A DNA stretch of 64,000 nt from Lepus europaeus (GCF_033115175.1 NC_084844.1:34505885-34569884); one strand, 5' to 3'; shown: positions 1-15,000, numbered from the stretch's first letter. Numbers and translations are program-made. The notes: generated by a model from the letters alone, not told the origin.

Positions 1-94
1 TGGATGTTTACTGAAACATATTCTGGGAGATCCAAATCTTACCAAATTCAGTGTCATTATTTTGGATGAAGCCCATGAGAGAACTCTTACTACA
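1..94 (+). CDS. DHX40: DHX40 visible exon 1 (partial), DEAH box
   Basis: Base 1 is the last base of a codon; reading starts [10 protein letters not shown] and ends ERTLTT. The motif II DEAH codons are 65-76; these residues coordinate Mg2+ and activate water for NTP hydrolysis in the family. Donor GTGAGT at 95, phase 0. If the gene has 18 exons as I recall for human, this is exon 4. Confidence 0.95.
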
Positions 95-3000
95 GTGAGT
101 ATTTTAATGTATTTTTTTTAATCAGCAAACAGTTAGCTTTTTGATAAAGCTTATAGTGTTATATTTTAAATAGGTTGGCTCCTAGATGCACTCGTGACTT
201 ATTAGACTTTTCTTTCAGGATATCTTATTTGGTTTATTGAAGAAGCTGTTTCAAGAGAAGTCTCCTAACAGGAAGGAGCATTTAAAGGTGGTGATAATGT
301 CAGCAACTATGGAATTAGCCAAGCTCTCTGCGTTTTTTGGAAACTGTCCAATATTTGACATACCTGGAAGACTTTATCCAGTCAGAGAGAAATTCTGCAA
401 TTTGATCGGCCCACGAGACAGAGAAAATACTGCATATATTCAAGCGGTATTGGCTTTGTTTTTCTTTTTAAATACCTGATTCTAATTAGTTAGGCAGTTT
501 GGTAATTCATTCGTTTTGTGCTATTTTAATCACAGCCCTCATAGGTTCTAGGGCTTTTGGGAACCAAATTTAATTTTTCTGTGGACTGAAAGGAGGTGAT
601 GGTAGGGGAATGACTGTCTTTCCACTAGAACATTAAGCTTGTGTTTCTTGTTTTAGATTGTAAAAGTGACCATGGATATCCATTTGAATGAAATGGCTGG
701 AGACATCTTGGTTTTTCTGACTGGTGAGCATTTTGTGTCAGGTTCAATAGTGTTTCTTACTTGTAAGAGGTAAATGTGGTGCCAGGATGGAGTGCTACCT
801 CTGTTAGTGTATCTGTGCTCTTCTATAGCTTTTGAAAGTTATTTGAATAGTTTTAGATAAAATATGTGTACAATGTGAGGGTCATTTGGTAAGTACATGA
901 CCTTTTAGTAGAAAGAAATTAAGTAGTAAAGTATTATTTTTATTGGTCCACTGAATATAGATCTATTACCTGACTAAATAGTCCTGAGTCTGAATGATTA
1001 ATTCTGTTCTTTTAGAAGACATCCTCCAGCTATTTTCTTTGAGTGGTAGGATGGTGCTTTGTGATAGCAGTACCTAAGTTGTGGAATCCATGTATTAGAG
1101 ACAAGCTGAAGGCATTTTTTTTTTTTTTTGGAGGTTAAAAATAAATAGGACACTTAAATTCCAGACTATTGTAGCTTTTAAAGTAGCAGTATCCTACTAA
1201 TGTTAATGAGTCATTTCATTTCTGCTCAGCTACTCTGCCTCCTGCTATTGTCTGAAGTAAGACATCATAACAGTCTCTTTGCCTTTTGTAGGTTACTGAA
1301 GTAATTTGAAATATATCTAAATTCCATTCTTGGGTTAGTTTTCCTATGTTAACAATTTTATGAGTCATCTTCACATTCTGGGTTAGCAACATAAAAAGCT
1401 GAAAGATGATAAAGAATTTTTATTCCTTGGGAAATTTAAATTCCTCGGTGTTTCATCTATTTTAAATTTTATTGTTGAGATTTGTTATATCTCATTTGAT
1501 CTCTTTTAGATTAAATGAGAAATATAATTATTTGGCAAAGCTAAGTTTAATCTACATATTTTTTAAAAATCTTTTAGTCAGTGTTGCTCTTAAATTGCTG
1601 AAGTTATTTTTTTCCCCTCCCATTTCAGGCCAGTTTGAAATCGAAAAAAGTTGTGAGTTACTTTTTCAGATGGCAGAGTCTGTTGATTACGATTATGATG
1701 TTCAAGATACCACCCTAGATGGCTTGTTAATATTGCCGTGTTATGGATCTATGACAACAGGTAATTCCTCACTAGCCCAGAAAATTCGATGATTTTGGAA
1801 AAAAACTCTTGTTGAATAACCACATATATACAGACAAGCTCATGGGTCTTAAGTATTTAGGTCAAATTTTCATTAACTGACCTTTCCTTTGTAATTAATA
1901 CCCCAATCATGAAACAGAACATTAAGAAAACAACATGTCTTAAGAAAAATGATTTTTGGTTAAAATCTTCTCACATTTACTTTTTTTTTTTTAATTTTAT
2001 TTTAGACAGGCAGAGTGGACAGTAAGAGAGAGAGACATAGAGAAAGGTCTTCCTTTTGCCGTTGGTTCAACCTCTAATGGCCGGCGCACCGCGCTGATCC
2101 GATGGCAGGAGCCAGGTGCTTCTCCTGGTCTCCCATGGGGTGCAGGGCCCAAGCACTTGGGCCATCCTCCACTGCACTCCCGGGCCTCAGCAGAGAGCTG
2201 GCCTGGAAGAGGAGCAACCGGGACAGAATTCGGCGCCCCGACCGGGACTAGAACCCGGTGTGCCGGCGCCACTAGGCGGAGGATTAGCCTGTTGAGCCAC
2301 ATCGCCGGCTCACATTTACTTTTTTAAGAGCCTTGGATATTCATCCCTCTGTGTTGTTAAGAGTGGACTGTGTCCTTTCCCTGCAGAACAAATATATTGG
2401 CGGGAATTCTTTGAAATTAAAGGTGTAATTTCTTGATATTAGTACTGTAAATCAAGCCTTAACTTGCCACTGCCACAGAATTTCTAGAAATTTGATCTGA
2501 GAGATATATATCTAAGACCAAACACAATAGATTGCTTTCTTTTTAAGTAGTCATACATTAGTCTGCTTTTCAAGAATGATCTTGTTTTATGAATTCAAAG
2601 AGCAAATCCAAACTCTTTGAATATTTGTCAATGTATTGTTGAATGAAGTGTAGAATTTCTTTCATAAAACTGTTTCGTTCTGGCAGTTAACTTGTAAAAC
2701 TAAAAGGAAATTAACCTTGGCCCCCTATTTAAGTTTGATTTGTATTGACACGTATATTGTAGTTTTTGTTGATTAGGTAATTTTTAATGTTTTATTAACA
2801 ATTAAGTTTTAGAATGTATGTGTCAGTAAAGAACCATAGAAATCTTTTGTAGTATTATGTAAGCCTTTGCTAATAATATTGAAGCTCAGATCTTTTTTTT
2901 AGATTTTTACATGTTCAAGGGAATTCTTAGGGTCAGTTTTGGACTATTTCAGGTGATCTTTGTTTGCTAGAGATTTGTTTAACTGACTTTTATTATTATT

Positions 3001-6000
3001 TGTAACTGATAAATTCAAAACCCAAATGGTTACCTTGTTATTAACCATTAATTAAATATATGCTTATTTCTCTATGAAGTAATAATTTCATTCTGCCACA
3101 TTGAAAATAATTTTCTGTATGTTTTTGCTTCTTGATTAGCCCCCTGAAAACTTTAAATACTAGTAAAATTTGCTGGTGGTCTCTTTTCAAATATATGTCT
3201 TTTTTCCATTTGTTTGTATCTTAATTTTATGATAGAAATAATAGCATCTTTCATGAAATCTTATCTGCTTAGTTAATACATAATTATCTGGTTCTTCTGA
3301 CTGCTCACTCTCTCTGTTGCCAGCCTCCTCTCCTTTCTACCTTTGTGCCTCCGTAATTGTGACTATTAAGGTTTCTTCTTTAGCTTGCAGTTTTCTTAAT
3401 GTTTTCTGTTTTGGAGAGGTTGACCCAGAACTCACCTTGGCAATTCCATGGTAACTCCTGAGCTGTCTCTAGTTCAGTCTCACTCCTCAACTCTAGAGCT
3501 CCTGGGTTTACTCCCTGTGCTCTCTGCTCTGTGCGTGCTATTACTAAGATTCAATCTAAGCAAGTGGCAATTCCTACAGGTTTTCTTTGACCTTTGTTTT
3601 GTCCTAATCATCTATTCATCTTTTTCTTTTTTTACTGACTGCTAGAGTTGGGATCCTCAATTCACTTTCCTGAGTTGTTCATATATCATTTGTTTTCCTT
3701 GATTTAATTTACCACTCTCTTGTAGTGGTAAATACAGACTTCCAAAAGCACGGCTCTGATGTGTCAGTCCTCTGTTGGGTATCTTCAGCTATTCCCAACT
3801 GAATTAAAATACCAGTGTTGTAACCTGGCATTCATTATCCTTCCAGAATGAGTTCAACCTGCACTCAGCCTTATTTCCCAATTTTCTGGGTTGGTATATA
3901 CGTATAAATGGTAAAGGTGATTGACTAGGTGTGAATAGACCCATTGTGAATGGGGTTTGTTTATTTTAGTTTCCCTTCTGATTCTGAGGTCACTATCAAG
4001 AGTGAGCTATGAGCATAATCACATTGTCGTAATTTTAATAGTATACAGAGGATTGAGGCGGAGCTGATGAGATAGTAATGGATGAGGTGGAGTTGTATGA
4101 AGTGGGGAAGAGAAGGGCAGGTGCTTGGGATCTTAGACTTTCATTTTTAGCTTTATTAATACCACAGAACACTTCTTTTCTTGATTGTTGATATTTTGGG
4201 TATGGGGAGAGATACTTTTATAACATCATTTCCTTTATTTTATTTTATTCTTAAGGGACAGAAAACTTGCCCTTGGGAGTAAGAAGAGGGAAGAGAGATT
4301 TCCTGCCTTTTACCTATAATAAAGGGGCTTCAAAAATGCCCCAAGGCTAGGCTGAATGACTAGGTAAAACTGATGAGGTGAATATTTTATATGTGCTGTT
4401 ATTTCTGAGCTTGGCACGAGAGTGACTGCCTATTTGAATGGAACATCTTAAGATACCTCTTTAGGGGCTGGCACTGTGGTGTAAAAGGTTAAGCCTCTGC
4501 CTGCAGTGCCGGCATCCAATATGGGTGCCAGTTCGAGACCTGGCTGCTTCACTTCCACTCCCTTTCCCTGCTAATGTGCCTAGGAAAGCAGTGGAAGATG
4601 GCCTAAGTGCTTGGGCCCCTGCACCCACGTGGGAGACCCAGAATAGGCTCCTTCCTGGCTTTGGCCTGGCCCAACCCTGGCCTTTGCGGCCATTTGGGGA
4701 GTGACACAGTAGGTGGAAGATCTTTTTCTTGCTGTATCTCCAACTCTCTAACTCTACCTTTCAAATAAATGAAATTTATTCTTTTTTTAAAGTTACTTCT
4801 CTAAAAAATATAAAAAATTCTTATCAGATGTGGAGAGGTGCAGTTGAATCTCTCTGCCAAGGTCCTTGCACTGTGGGCTGGACTACCCCTAACCCCTCCT
4901 CCTTTTGTGGTGTTCTCTCAGGCTCCTCCCTCTTTTTTTTTTTTTTTTTTTTTTTTGTGACTGCTATATCCTTACTTGAATTTCTTCTTTCCTTTTTATT
5001 CTCCCTTCTCACTGGCTGAAATTGTGCTGTTTCATGTCTAGTGTATTTTGTTGCTGGTGTAGCAAGCTCCATACAAACCTTTCCTGATTTTACTCCTCAC
5101 TACTAGTTTTGATCTCTTTCTCATTTGAGCCTCTTTGTGCTTTACTGTATCTCTGGCACTTAACACCTTCTACTTTGTATGGTGATAATCTTATCCCTTG
5201 TATGAGATTGTGAACTTCTTGAGTGCAAGCACACTCTATGAGTAAATGTTTGTTAAACTGAATTCTACTTTTTTACTGTTTACTAATATTATTTTAGTAT
5301 CTTGAATCAAATATTATATGTATCTTCAACAGTTGGGAGATCTGTCTACCTATGCCTTTCAAATAAATAAAAAATAAATTTTATATCTAAAACCTTTGTT
5401 TCTTTCACACTTTACACTGCTAAATTCCCTGTCATTTCTACCTTGTCATGCATCTAGGAAAAGCTGAACCTTAGAAAGATTTATGAACTAAAATATACCA
5501 GTTATTTTATGAATGGGACATACTTGTATTGTTTCTAATTTAAGACTTCTTAGCCTTTGTTAAGAGTAGAGAACTCAGATTTCTCTTAAAAGGGGATAAA
5601 AACCACAGGGTTTTTTTTCCCCCAAGAAAAATGCACATATACTCACATATGTTTTTGCATAATCAAACTATTATGGAAATAGTCTGAGATCACATTGCTC
5701 CTGAGATCACATTGTGAAACTGCCTTTGAAAACCGGTTGTTTAGTAGGTGGAGATAGAACAGTGCCTGTATTTACAGAATACATGAAGGAAAGGAAAGGA
5801 GCTCTACCTTGGGTTAGTGTACAACGTTTTAAGAGGAAGAACTGCTCATTTAGATAATTATATAAATTCAAATATAGTTTTTTTTCTCTCTTTTGTCTGC
5901 AAAACAAAAACATTACCTCAGGATGGGAAGCACAATTTGGCTTGGTCTAGGGTAGTTAGATGTGAATATTGAAGAAGTGGAGGATTAAAGTTAGTGAGCT

Positions 6001-9000
6001 TTGTATAAAAGCTTTGTGGAATATCCCTTAATAAGAAAACTTTTCTTTTGTCTTAAAAGGAAATATATATAGTGATGTATGTTTTTATTATTTAGCTTTT
6101 TTTAAAGCGAAAAGCAGGATTATATTTTATATGCTATTTTATATTTTTCTTTTTTACCTTTGCAGAAATTTTAAAAGTGTAGAAAAGTACACAGTCCACT
6201 TCCTACTGTTCAGAATTAACACACTATTAGTGTCTCAGCATATTTGTTGCAATTTTAAGAAAAATTACATAATTGAGGGAAAGTGATACTGTACAGAATT
6301 ATGAAGTTAAAGTAAAGAACTCATCTCGGATCTTCATTCAGTAGCAACTTTTCTTTAACATCAGGAAAAATCTTATTCAGACCTCTGTGTGTGTATGTAT
6401 TTATACACAGATATAGATAGGTTGATAGAAATACATTTTTGAAGTGAGATTATTCTGTAAGTTGCTTTTTTTAAAAAAGTGTTTGCTCTTATTTGCATTT
6501 ACTTGAAGGAATAAACCTCAGGTAAATCTTTCTTTACCAAATGAGATAGTATTTAATGAAAATTGCTTTGAGGATTAAAAGATGAAAAATATTAAGTTTA
6601 AGTCAATATCTTATTTATAGAACATATTTGATTAGATTTTGTCTGTTGGTTCCCTGATTTGAAAGATGAAGACAGTAAGCAGTACTTTTACTCTTCTATA
6701 TCCTCTCTTTCTAATTTTTTGTTATTTTCAGTGTTTACCAAAAGTCCTTTTACCATGGTTTCTCTGTTCCTAAATTAGTTTGAAAATTTTTAGATGGAGT
6801 AGATTTTAACTTTTTTTGAAAAATAAAAGGGCTCCTGAATGCTGTGCTTTATTTATTTATTTTTGGGTTCTTTTGTGTCTGAGAATGTCTGGCTTTTGCC
6901 TTTATACTTACACTACATCTCGGCTGGGTTTTATGTTCTTGGGTCACACTTTCTTTTCCTTAGAACTTGGTAGACGTTGCCCAGTTGTCTTCTGGCATTG
7001 AATGTTGCTGCGGAGAAGTCTGAGGCCAGCCGATTTTTTTTACCCTTGTAAGTGATTTGCTTTTTCTGTCTGATTACCTGAAAATTTCTATTTTTATTTT
7101 CAAAGTTCAGTAGTTATAATCAGGATTTTTGGGGGGATGTTAAGTGTTTTCTGTTAAAATTCCCTGAAATTTGATGTTTGTTTTTTAAATTTTAAAAATT
7201 ATCTTTTTATTTGTTTTACAAGCTGAGAGAGTGAGAGAGAGAAAGAGTGAGCTCCCATTTGCTGGTTCACTCTCCAGATGCTTGCAGTGGCTGGGGCTGG
7301 GCTGGAACTGGGAGCTGGGAATGTAACCTAGGTCTCCCCTGTGGGTGGCAGAAAGCATTTGAGCTGAAGAGTTCTTTTTTAAAATGAACTTTATTGAGAT
7401 AAAATCTACATACCATAAATAAAATATGCCTATTTTAAATGTATAATTCAATAAGTTTTGATAATATACTTGTGTAACCATCAGAACCGCAAACATGATG
7501 AAGAACATTTCTGATGTGCTCTTTTGATCTATGCATTCAGTTCTTCAGTTCAGGGAACCTTTTCTTTTTTAAAAAAGTTTATTTATTTGAAAGAGTTAGA
7601 GAGAGACAAAGAGAGGACTTCATCCACTGGTTCACTTCCCAAATGGCCATAATAGCCAAAGTTGGGCTAGGCCAAAGCCAGGATCCAGGAGCTTCTTCTG
7701 GGTCACTCACATGAGTGCTGGAGCCCAAGAAGTTTCATCTTTTGCTGCTTTCCCAGGTGCATTAGCAGGGAACTGGAGCAGCCGTGACTCGAACTGCCAC
7801 CTGTATGGGCTGCTGGCACAGCAGGCAGCAGCTTAACCTGCTAAGCCACAGCGCTGGCCTTGGGAAAACTCCTAAGTGGCATCTTTGAATGTAATGTGTG
7901 TCCCATTGTTTTTTTGTCCTTCTGTTTCAGGGATCCCAGATATTCTTAGGTTGGGTTGTCTCTGCCTTCCATAACTTTTAGTTTCCCCTCTAATATCTTT
8001 GTCTTTTCTAGCTACATTTACTTTTTTTTTTTTTTTTTAAATTTTTGACAGGCAGAATGGACAGTAGAGGGAGACAGAGAGAAAGGTCTTCCTTTTTGCC
8101 ATTTGTTCACCCTCCAATGGCCGCTGCGGTATGCGCACCGTGCTGTTCCGATGGCAGGAGCCAGGTGCTTCTCCTGGTCTCCCATGGGGTGCAGGGCCCA
8201 AGGACTTGGGCCATCCTCCACTGCACTCCCGGGCCTCGGCAGAGAGCTGGCCTGGAAGAGGGGCAACCGGGACAGGATCGGTGCCCCGACCGGGACTAGA
8301 ACCCAGTGTGCCGGCACCACAAGGCGGAGGATTAGCCTACTGAGCCACGGCGCCGGCCAGCTACATTTACTTATTACCTCAAGCATTTCTCTATGTCAGG
8401 AGTTTGATTTTTAGCCCTATTAGTGAGAGTTTTCAAGGTACTTTTGGTTCACATAGATGACTTCTAGGAATAGGGCAGAGTTTGAGCTGAGCAGTATTAT
8501 ACTTTTTTATTCTGCTCCAAAATCATCTTTTTTTTCTTTTTGATGGGCAATTTTTTGAAGTTTATTACTTAAAATTATGTTCCTTGTACACACACACACA
8601 CACATTTATACTTTGAGTACTTTGAGCTCTTTTTTGGAGGGAATTTGGACCTTTTTTTTTTTTTTTTGGATAGGCAAAGTGGACAGTGAGAGAGAGAGAG
8701 ACAGAGAGAAAGGTCTTCCTTTTTCTGTTGGCTCACCCCCCAATGGCCACTGTGGCCGGTGCGCTGCGGCTGGTGCACCGCGCTGATCCAAAGCCAGGAG
8801 CCAGGTGCTTCTCCTGGTCTCCCATGCAGGTGCAGGGCCCAAGGACTTGGGCCATCCTCCACTGCACTCCTGGGCCATAGCAGAGAGCTGGATTGGAAGA
8901 GGAGCAACTGGGACAGAATCCGGTGCCCCGACCGGGACTAGAACCCGGTATGCCGGCGCTGCTAGGCAGAGGATTAGCCTATTGAGCCTCGGTGCCGGCC

Positions 9001-12000
9001 TGTGTCTTTCTTAGAAGCAGTACTCCGCTAGGAATATTTAATGGTCTTTCTTCTGTATCTTTATTTCTTGGTAGACTTTGGAACATCTTTTTTGCGTCTG
9101 CCAATTCTTCCTCCCTCCTTTATAATTTCTAAAAGTAGTGTTTATTTGAGAGGCAGACACACGTACACTCACAACTCCCATAACTCCCATTTCCTTGTTT
9201 ACTTTCCAGATGCCTGCAATGTCTTGGGCTGGGCTGAGGCTGAAGCCAGCAGCCATGGACATGGTTTAGGTCTCCCACATGGGTTGCAGGATCCCAGTTA
9301 TTTGAGCCATTGCCTCACAGTGTTTGTATTATTAGTAAGCTTTTATCAGGAGCTGAAACTGGGAATCAAACCCAGGCACTCTAATTTGGTACAAGGATGT
9401 CTTAACTTTATTTTAACTGCTAGGCTAATTGCCTGACTCTTTCCCCCCTCTTTTTAAAATAAAATCCTAGTGCATTACAAGTACTGGAATATGTGGTCTA
9501 GGGTGAGTCAGAATATTTCAGAAGTAGGAAAATCAGGGCATGGAGGTAATTAGGAGAATTTCTGTATCTTAATGAATTGTTTATTTTCCCTTTCCCTTCC
9601 TGGAGAAAGAGAACTTGCTTAGGAATATAAGTATTTAATTTTTTTCTTTTTTTAAAGATTTGTTTATTTATTTGAAAGTCAGAGTTACACAGAGAGAAGA
9701 GGAGAGGCAGAGGCAGAGAGAGAGAGAGAGAGGTCTTCCATCTGCTAGTTCATTCCCCAGTTGGCCACAATAGCCGGAGCTGTGCAGTCCAAAGCCAGGA
9801 GCCAGGAGCTTCTTCTGAGTCTCCCACATGGGTGCAGGAGCCCAAGGGCTTGGGCCATCTTCTACTGCTTTCCCAGGCCATAGCAGAGAGCTGGATTGGA
9901 AGTGGAGCAGCCTGGTCTCAAACCAGTGCCCATATGGGATGCCAGCACTGCAGGCAGCAGCCTAACTCACTACGCCATAATGCCAGTCCCTAGTTAACTT
10001 TTTTGTAACACTTTATAAACAAACATAAAACCGGCATGTGTTTGCAACTGTAGAATATTGTAAAGTGTATGGGTGAAGGGTAAAATGTGAAAGAAATCTA
10101 ATTCTTGTTAGAAAAGCAGTTTCAGAACTTTTTAGTTAATTGTGGTAAATAAAATGATAAGTAAATCTGAAATCTTGCTTGAAGGCCAAAGAAATTAGGA
10201 ACTTTTAGAAATGATTGAAAAGCAGACTTGAGAGTGGATAAGTATGTTTGGAAAGGACATTTCTTTTTCTTTCTTTTTTTTTTTTTATTTTTTTATTTTT
10301 TTGACAGGCAGAGTGGACAGTGAGAGAGAGACAGAGAGAAAGGTCTTCCTTTTGCCGTTGGTTCACCCTCCAATGGCCGCCACGGTAGGCGCGCTGCGGC
10401 CGGTGCACCGCGCTGATCTGATGGCCGGAGCCAGGTGCTTTATCCTGGTCTCCCATGGGGTGCAGGGCCCAAGGACTTGGGCCATCCTCCACTGCACTCC
10501 CTGGCCACAGCAGAGAGCTGGCCTGGAAGAGGGGCAACTGGGACAGGATCGGTGCCCTGACCGGGACTAGAACCCGGTGTGCCGGCGCCGCAAGGCGGAG
10601 GATTAGCCTAGTGAGCCGCGGCGCTGGCCTTTTTCTTTTTTAAAAATTTATTTATTTGAAAGGCAGAGTTACAGAGAGGCAGAAAGAGCGGTCTTCTATC
10701 TACTGGTTCACTCCCCAAATGGCTGCAACAGCCAGGAGATTCGCCCATCTGAAGCCCGGAGCCTGGAGCTTCTTCTGGGTCTCCCACATGGGTGCAGGGG
10801 CCCAAGGACTTGACCATCTTCTACTGCTTTCCCAGGCCATAGCAGAGAGCTGGATCAGAAGTGGAGTAGGCCGGTGCCTTGGCTCAATAGGCTAGTCCTC
10901 CGCCTGCGGCTCCGGAACCCTGGGTTCTAGTCCCGGTCGGGGCGCCGGATTCTGTCCCGGTTGCTCCTCTTCCAGGCCAGCTCTCTGCTATGGCCCAGGA
11001 AGGCAGTGGAGGATGGCCCAAGTCCTTGGGCCCTGCACTCGCATGGGAGACCAGGAGAAGCACCTGGCTTCTGGCTTTGGATCAGCGTGGTGCGCCGGCC
11101 ACAGCGGCCATTGATGAGTGAACCAACGGAAAAGGAAGACCTTTCTCTCTGTCTTTCTCTCTCACTGTCCACTCCTCCTGTCAAAAAAGAAGAAGAAGAA
11201 GAAGAAGTGAAGCAGCTGGGACTCGAATGGGCACCCATGTGGGATGCCGGCGCTGCAGATGGGGCCTTTAACCCACTGCGCCACTGTGCTGTCCTTGGAA
11301 AGGACATTTCTAATTTATGTAGTTTTTGGGTAAAGTGAAATTTCTAAAAAGGAAGCATTTTAATTTGTTGTTTACATAAAGATTTTTAAAATGTTTATTT
11401 TCATGTAATTGAAAGGCTGAGTGTCAGAGAGGGACACACAGAGAGAAAGAGACTTTTCATCCACTGTTTCACTCCCCAAATATCTGTAACAGCCAGGGCT
11501 AGGACACACCAAAGCCACCAGCCCATAACTCCATCCAGAACTCGCATGTGAGTGGCAAGGGCCGGAGTACTTGAGCCATCATCTTTGCTTCCCAAGTGCA
11601 TTAGCAGAGATTGGATAGGAAGCTGAGTAGCCAGGATTTAAACTGGCATTCCTATATGAGATATGGGTGTCCTAAGCTTAACCTGCTGCTCCACAACACC
11701 CTCCAATAAGTCAACTTTCTATAACTTTTTTACTTGAGCAATTAATTTTGGAATGAAGTGGAGAAATAGCAGTGTTACTTAAGTTTGTCTTAAATTTGCC
11801 TATGTATATATAAATCTTGGACCAGTCACTTAAGTCCTCTCTGGGCTTTAGTTTTCTCATTTGCATAGATAGATGGTTGGCCTAGTTCCATGATCTTAAA
11901 ACCATCCTCATCTGTACCACTCCTTTCTCCCTCGTGATAGTTCACCCTTGGTCTGTTTATTATGAAAAATAGATGGATCTGTTACCTCATTTTTTTTAAA

Positions 12001-15000
12001 GGTTTTTATGGTTGCTGAAAAAAAAGACAATTTGAAGTTGCTCATGTTGAAAAAGTGAATTTTCTAAATGAGTATTTGTGTATCTTCTGGGAACCAAATG
12101 GCAGCCATGCATTTTAAAATATTTCTTTATGAAGTATATGTGTAGGCTATACTAATATATAGTATATTTAACAGTAAACTCATAGGTGAGGAATTTTAAA
12201 ATGATGCTATGAAAAATATAAAAACAACTGCTAAGAATTTCTTTTCAGATCCTGATAGATTGGCTTTTGTATCCCTGGAATGATTACTCCCAATTTTGGG
12301 GTATCATTGACACTCAGTTCATTGCTTTGAAATTCCTTGATTTTTTTCTTTAGTCCACCTCAGCCCATTCAAATGCTTACATCCTAGAATTTATCATTAC
12401 TATCATTTTTGAAATCTCAATTTTAAACATGTCTTCTGATTATGATTATTTCTAGTTTCTGCCAACTCACATTATATATATATATTTTTTTAAGATTTAT
12501 TTATTTATTTGTGAAAAGTGGAGCTACAGAAGCAAACGTAGAGACAGAGAGAGGTCTTCCATCTGCTAGTTCACTCCCCAAATGGCCGGAATAGCCGGAA
12601 TGGCCGGAGCTGTGCCAATCTGAAGCCAGGAGCCAGGAGCTTTTTCCAGATCCCTCAAGAGGGTACAGGGGCCCAAACACTTAAGCCATCTTCTGCTGCC
12701 TCCCAGGCCATACCAGAGAGCTGGATCAGAAGTGGAGCACCCAGGACTTTACCCACTATGCACAGTGCTAGCCCCACCATGTTGTTTCTAATGCAACAAT
12801 ATTCAAAATACATTGAGACTTGTCCTTTACTTTCACTTCCCTTCTTTCTCCTAATCTATAATCATTTCCTTATAAATATATTCTTAGCTCTTGTCTTGTT
12901 TTCTGCTTAATTTGGTCATTGAGCATGTCTGTCTAAACCCATCTTTTTGTTATTTCACAGGCTTGCCTTTTAAGGCCTGGGAAGTACCAGAAACCTAGAA
13001 ATATTTGTCAGCTCTCATGGTTGATTCATTCTTTTCTATGTTTAGGTTAGCTTTCTCTTTTCTATGTACATTAGTATAGTTCACAAATGAATTTTTTTCT
13101 TTGCAAGAGACTGGCCTAATCAGATTGAACTGTCTCTTGAACCTTACTCCAAATTCACTAGAGAATCAGTTTGGCCCAGCTTGGGGAGAGGGGATGTTTA
13201 TTCGTGGTGTCATTAACTGGCCAGAGGAGCAAAGGTACTATACAGTAAGCATTGCTTCTAAGGCCCACCCTTCATAATGTGTGGATAGTGGAAATAGATG
13301 TAATGCTGCTTCTTCCAAGAGAAAGTTGTGAGTTAGGTAGACATTCCTCAAAAGTAGAAACTACTTAGCTAAGTAGTCTGTAGGGCAGAGAGAGTCCTGT
13401 ATCTGGAGTCCATGGATGGGTTTCAGGAAGTCTGAATACCCTAAAACTGTTTGAAATTTGTATATGTGTGTATATATGTGCCTTTTAATAGAGGAGTCCA
13501 TAGTTTTACTGAAACTTATAGGGAGCTATGACTTAGATAAAGGACTTTGTTGAAGTAATAATCAGTGATTCCATAGGTTTAGAAGTTGTAACAGTAGAGG
13601 TGATATTTTGCACTCGTGGTTATTAAAGAGATAAAAGAAATATAATAAAAAGAAATGAATTTTACAAAACTTGGGTTTGATAGATGTATGTTATAAATTA
13701 GTATTTTTCTCTTTTTACATATATTTTAGATCAACAGAGGAGAATATTTTTGCCACCTCCACCTGGAATTAGAAAATGTGTCATATCCACCAATATTTCT
13801 GCGACATCTTTGACAATCGATGGAATCCGGTACAAATTTTGAAATTTCTCTTAAAATTAAGGAAGCCATGTTGCTAACCATAAAACATTACTGAGTTTGC
13901 TTATCCGCTGTTTGCTAATTCCCTTTTCTTCCTACTTTGTAGCTTTCCCAACTTACAATCACCTAATATTTTTTGTAGTTACTATTTTGAACTAGAAATG
14001 AAGTATGAGGTGCATACTGTATTCTTTTTTCACACTTTTAGCTACTCAGCAAATTGGAGCTTTTTATTCCCAAATTTAAGATTATGTGTAATTATGGGTT
14101 TCACTATTTTCACTATTTTTTGATGCTCCAGTTACCAGCATACACCTCAGATGAGGTGATATTGCCTTCTACCTTATAGTCCTACTTTTTATCTAGAGAT
14201 ATTGTCTGTCACTTTCTACTTTTTTGTGAAATATAACTAGAATGCAAATCCTTTATCTTTTAGATGTAATCAGTGATGCCTTCAAATTTTTGAGTAAATT
14301 TAGATAGAGAAACACTTGGAAAATTTAGATCAGGTTTGATACCTAATGTGAAATTCTTTCACTGTTGAACCATAACCCTTTTTAAAATATGTTTTTGTTT
14401 ATTTAAAAGGCAGAGTTATAGAGGAGGAGAGACAAAGAAAAAGAGATTTTCCATCTGCTGGTTCACTCCAGCCAGGGCTGGAGAGGGAACCTAGAAATAT
14501 TTGGCCAGGGCTGTGCCAGGCTGAAGACAGGAGCCCGGAACTCAATCCACATTAACTATATGGGTGGCAGGGACCTAAGCACTTGAGCTGTTTTCCATTG
14601 CCTTCCCAGGTGCATTAGCAGGGAGCTGAATTGAGAGCAAAGCATCTGGGACTTGAACTTGTTGTTCATATGTGATGCCAGCCTCACAGGCTGTGGGTTA
14701 ATTTGCTGTACCACAATGCCAGCTCTCCTTTTGGAATGTTTATCTTTTTTCCAATGTTATATCCTTAGCTAAGTCTGACTGCCTTCCAAGGAAGGCTGGG
14801 CCTAAATCCTAAAGATTCTTCATATTTTTTCCTGGGTAAAATGACCACCTAGATCTGAGAGAAAGTCTTATTATTCCTTCTGCTTTTCTATTTTACTTTA
14901 AATATAAAACTTTCATGAAGGAATTAAGGGTACAGCTGTCCTGAGTAAATTGACTTTGTAATTTTCTGTTTTTAGCACAAGCAAAAGCCATTAAATAGCA

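Noticed and set aside
237..479. 80-codon open frame starting MKKLFQEK
   Set aside because: It is the DHX40 exon 219-446 read from an internal Met and past the donor into the intron; not a separate gene.
1472..1792. 106-codon frame starting MLRFVISH
   Set aside because: Intron sequence read into DHX40 exon 1629-1760 and out past its donor.
8018..8386. Open frames of 60-170 codons inside CSINE copies here and throughout the window
   Set aside because: They recur in every CSINE on both strands with the same peptide wording (for example [19 protein letters not shown] or [12 protein letters not shown]). They are repeat sequence, not genes.
9600..9990. CRISPR-like or satellite array suggested by repeated blocks
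   Set aside because: The repeated blocks are dispersed SINEs of about 300 bases with individual target duplications, not regularly spaced direct repeats.
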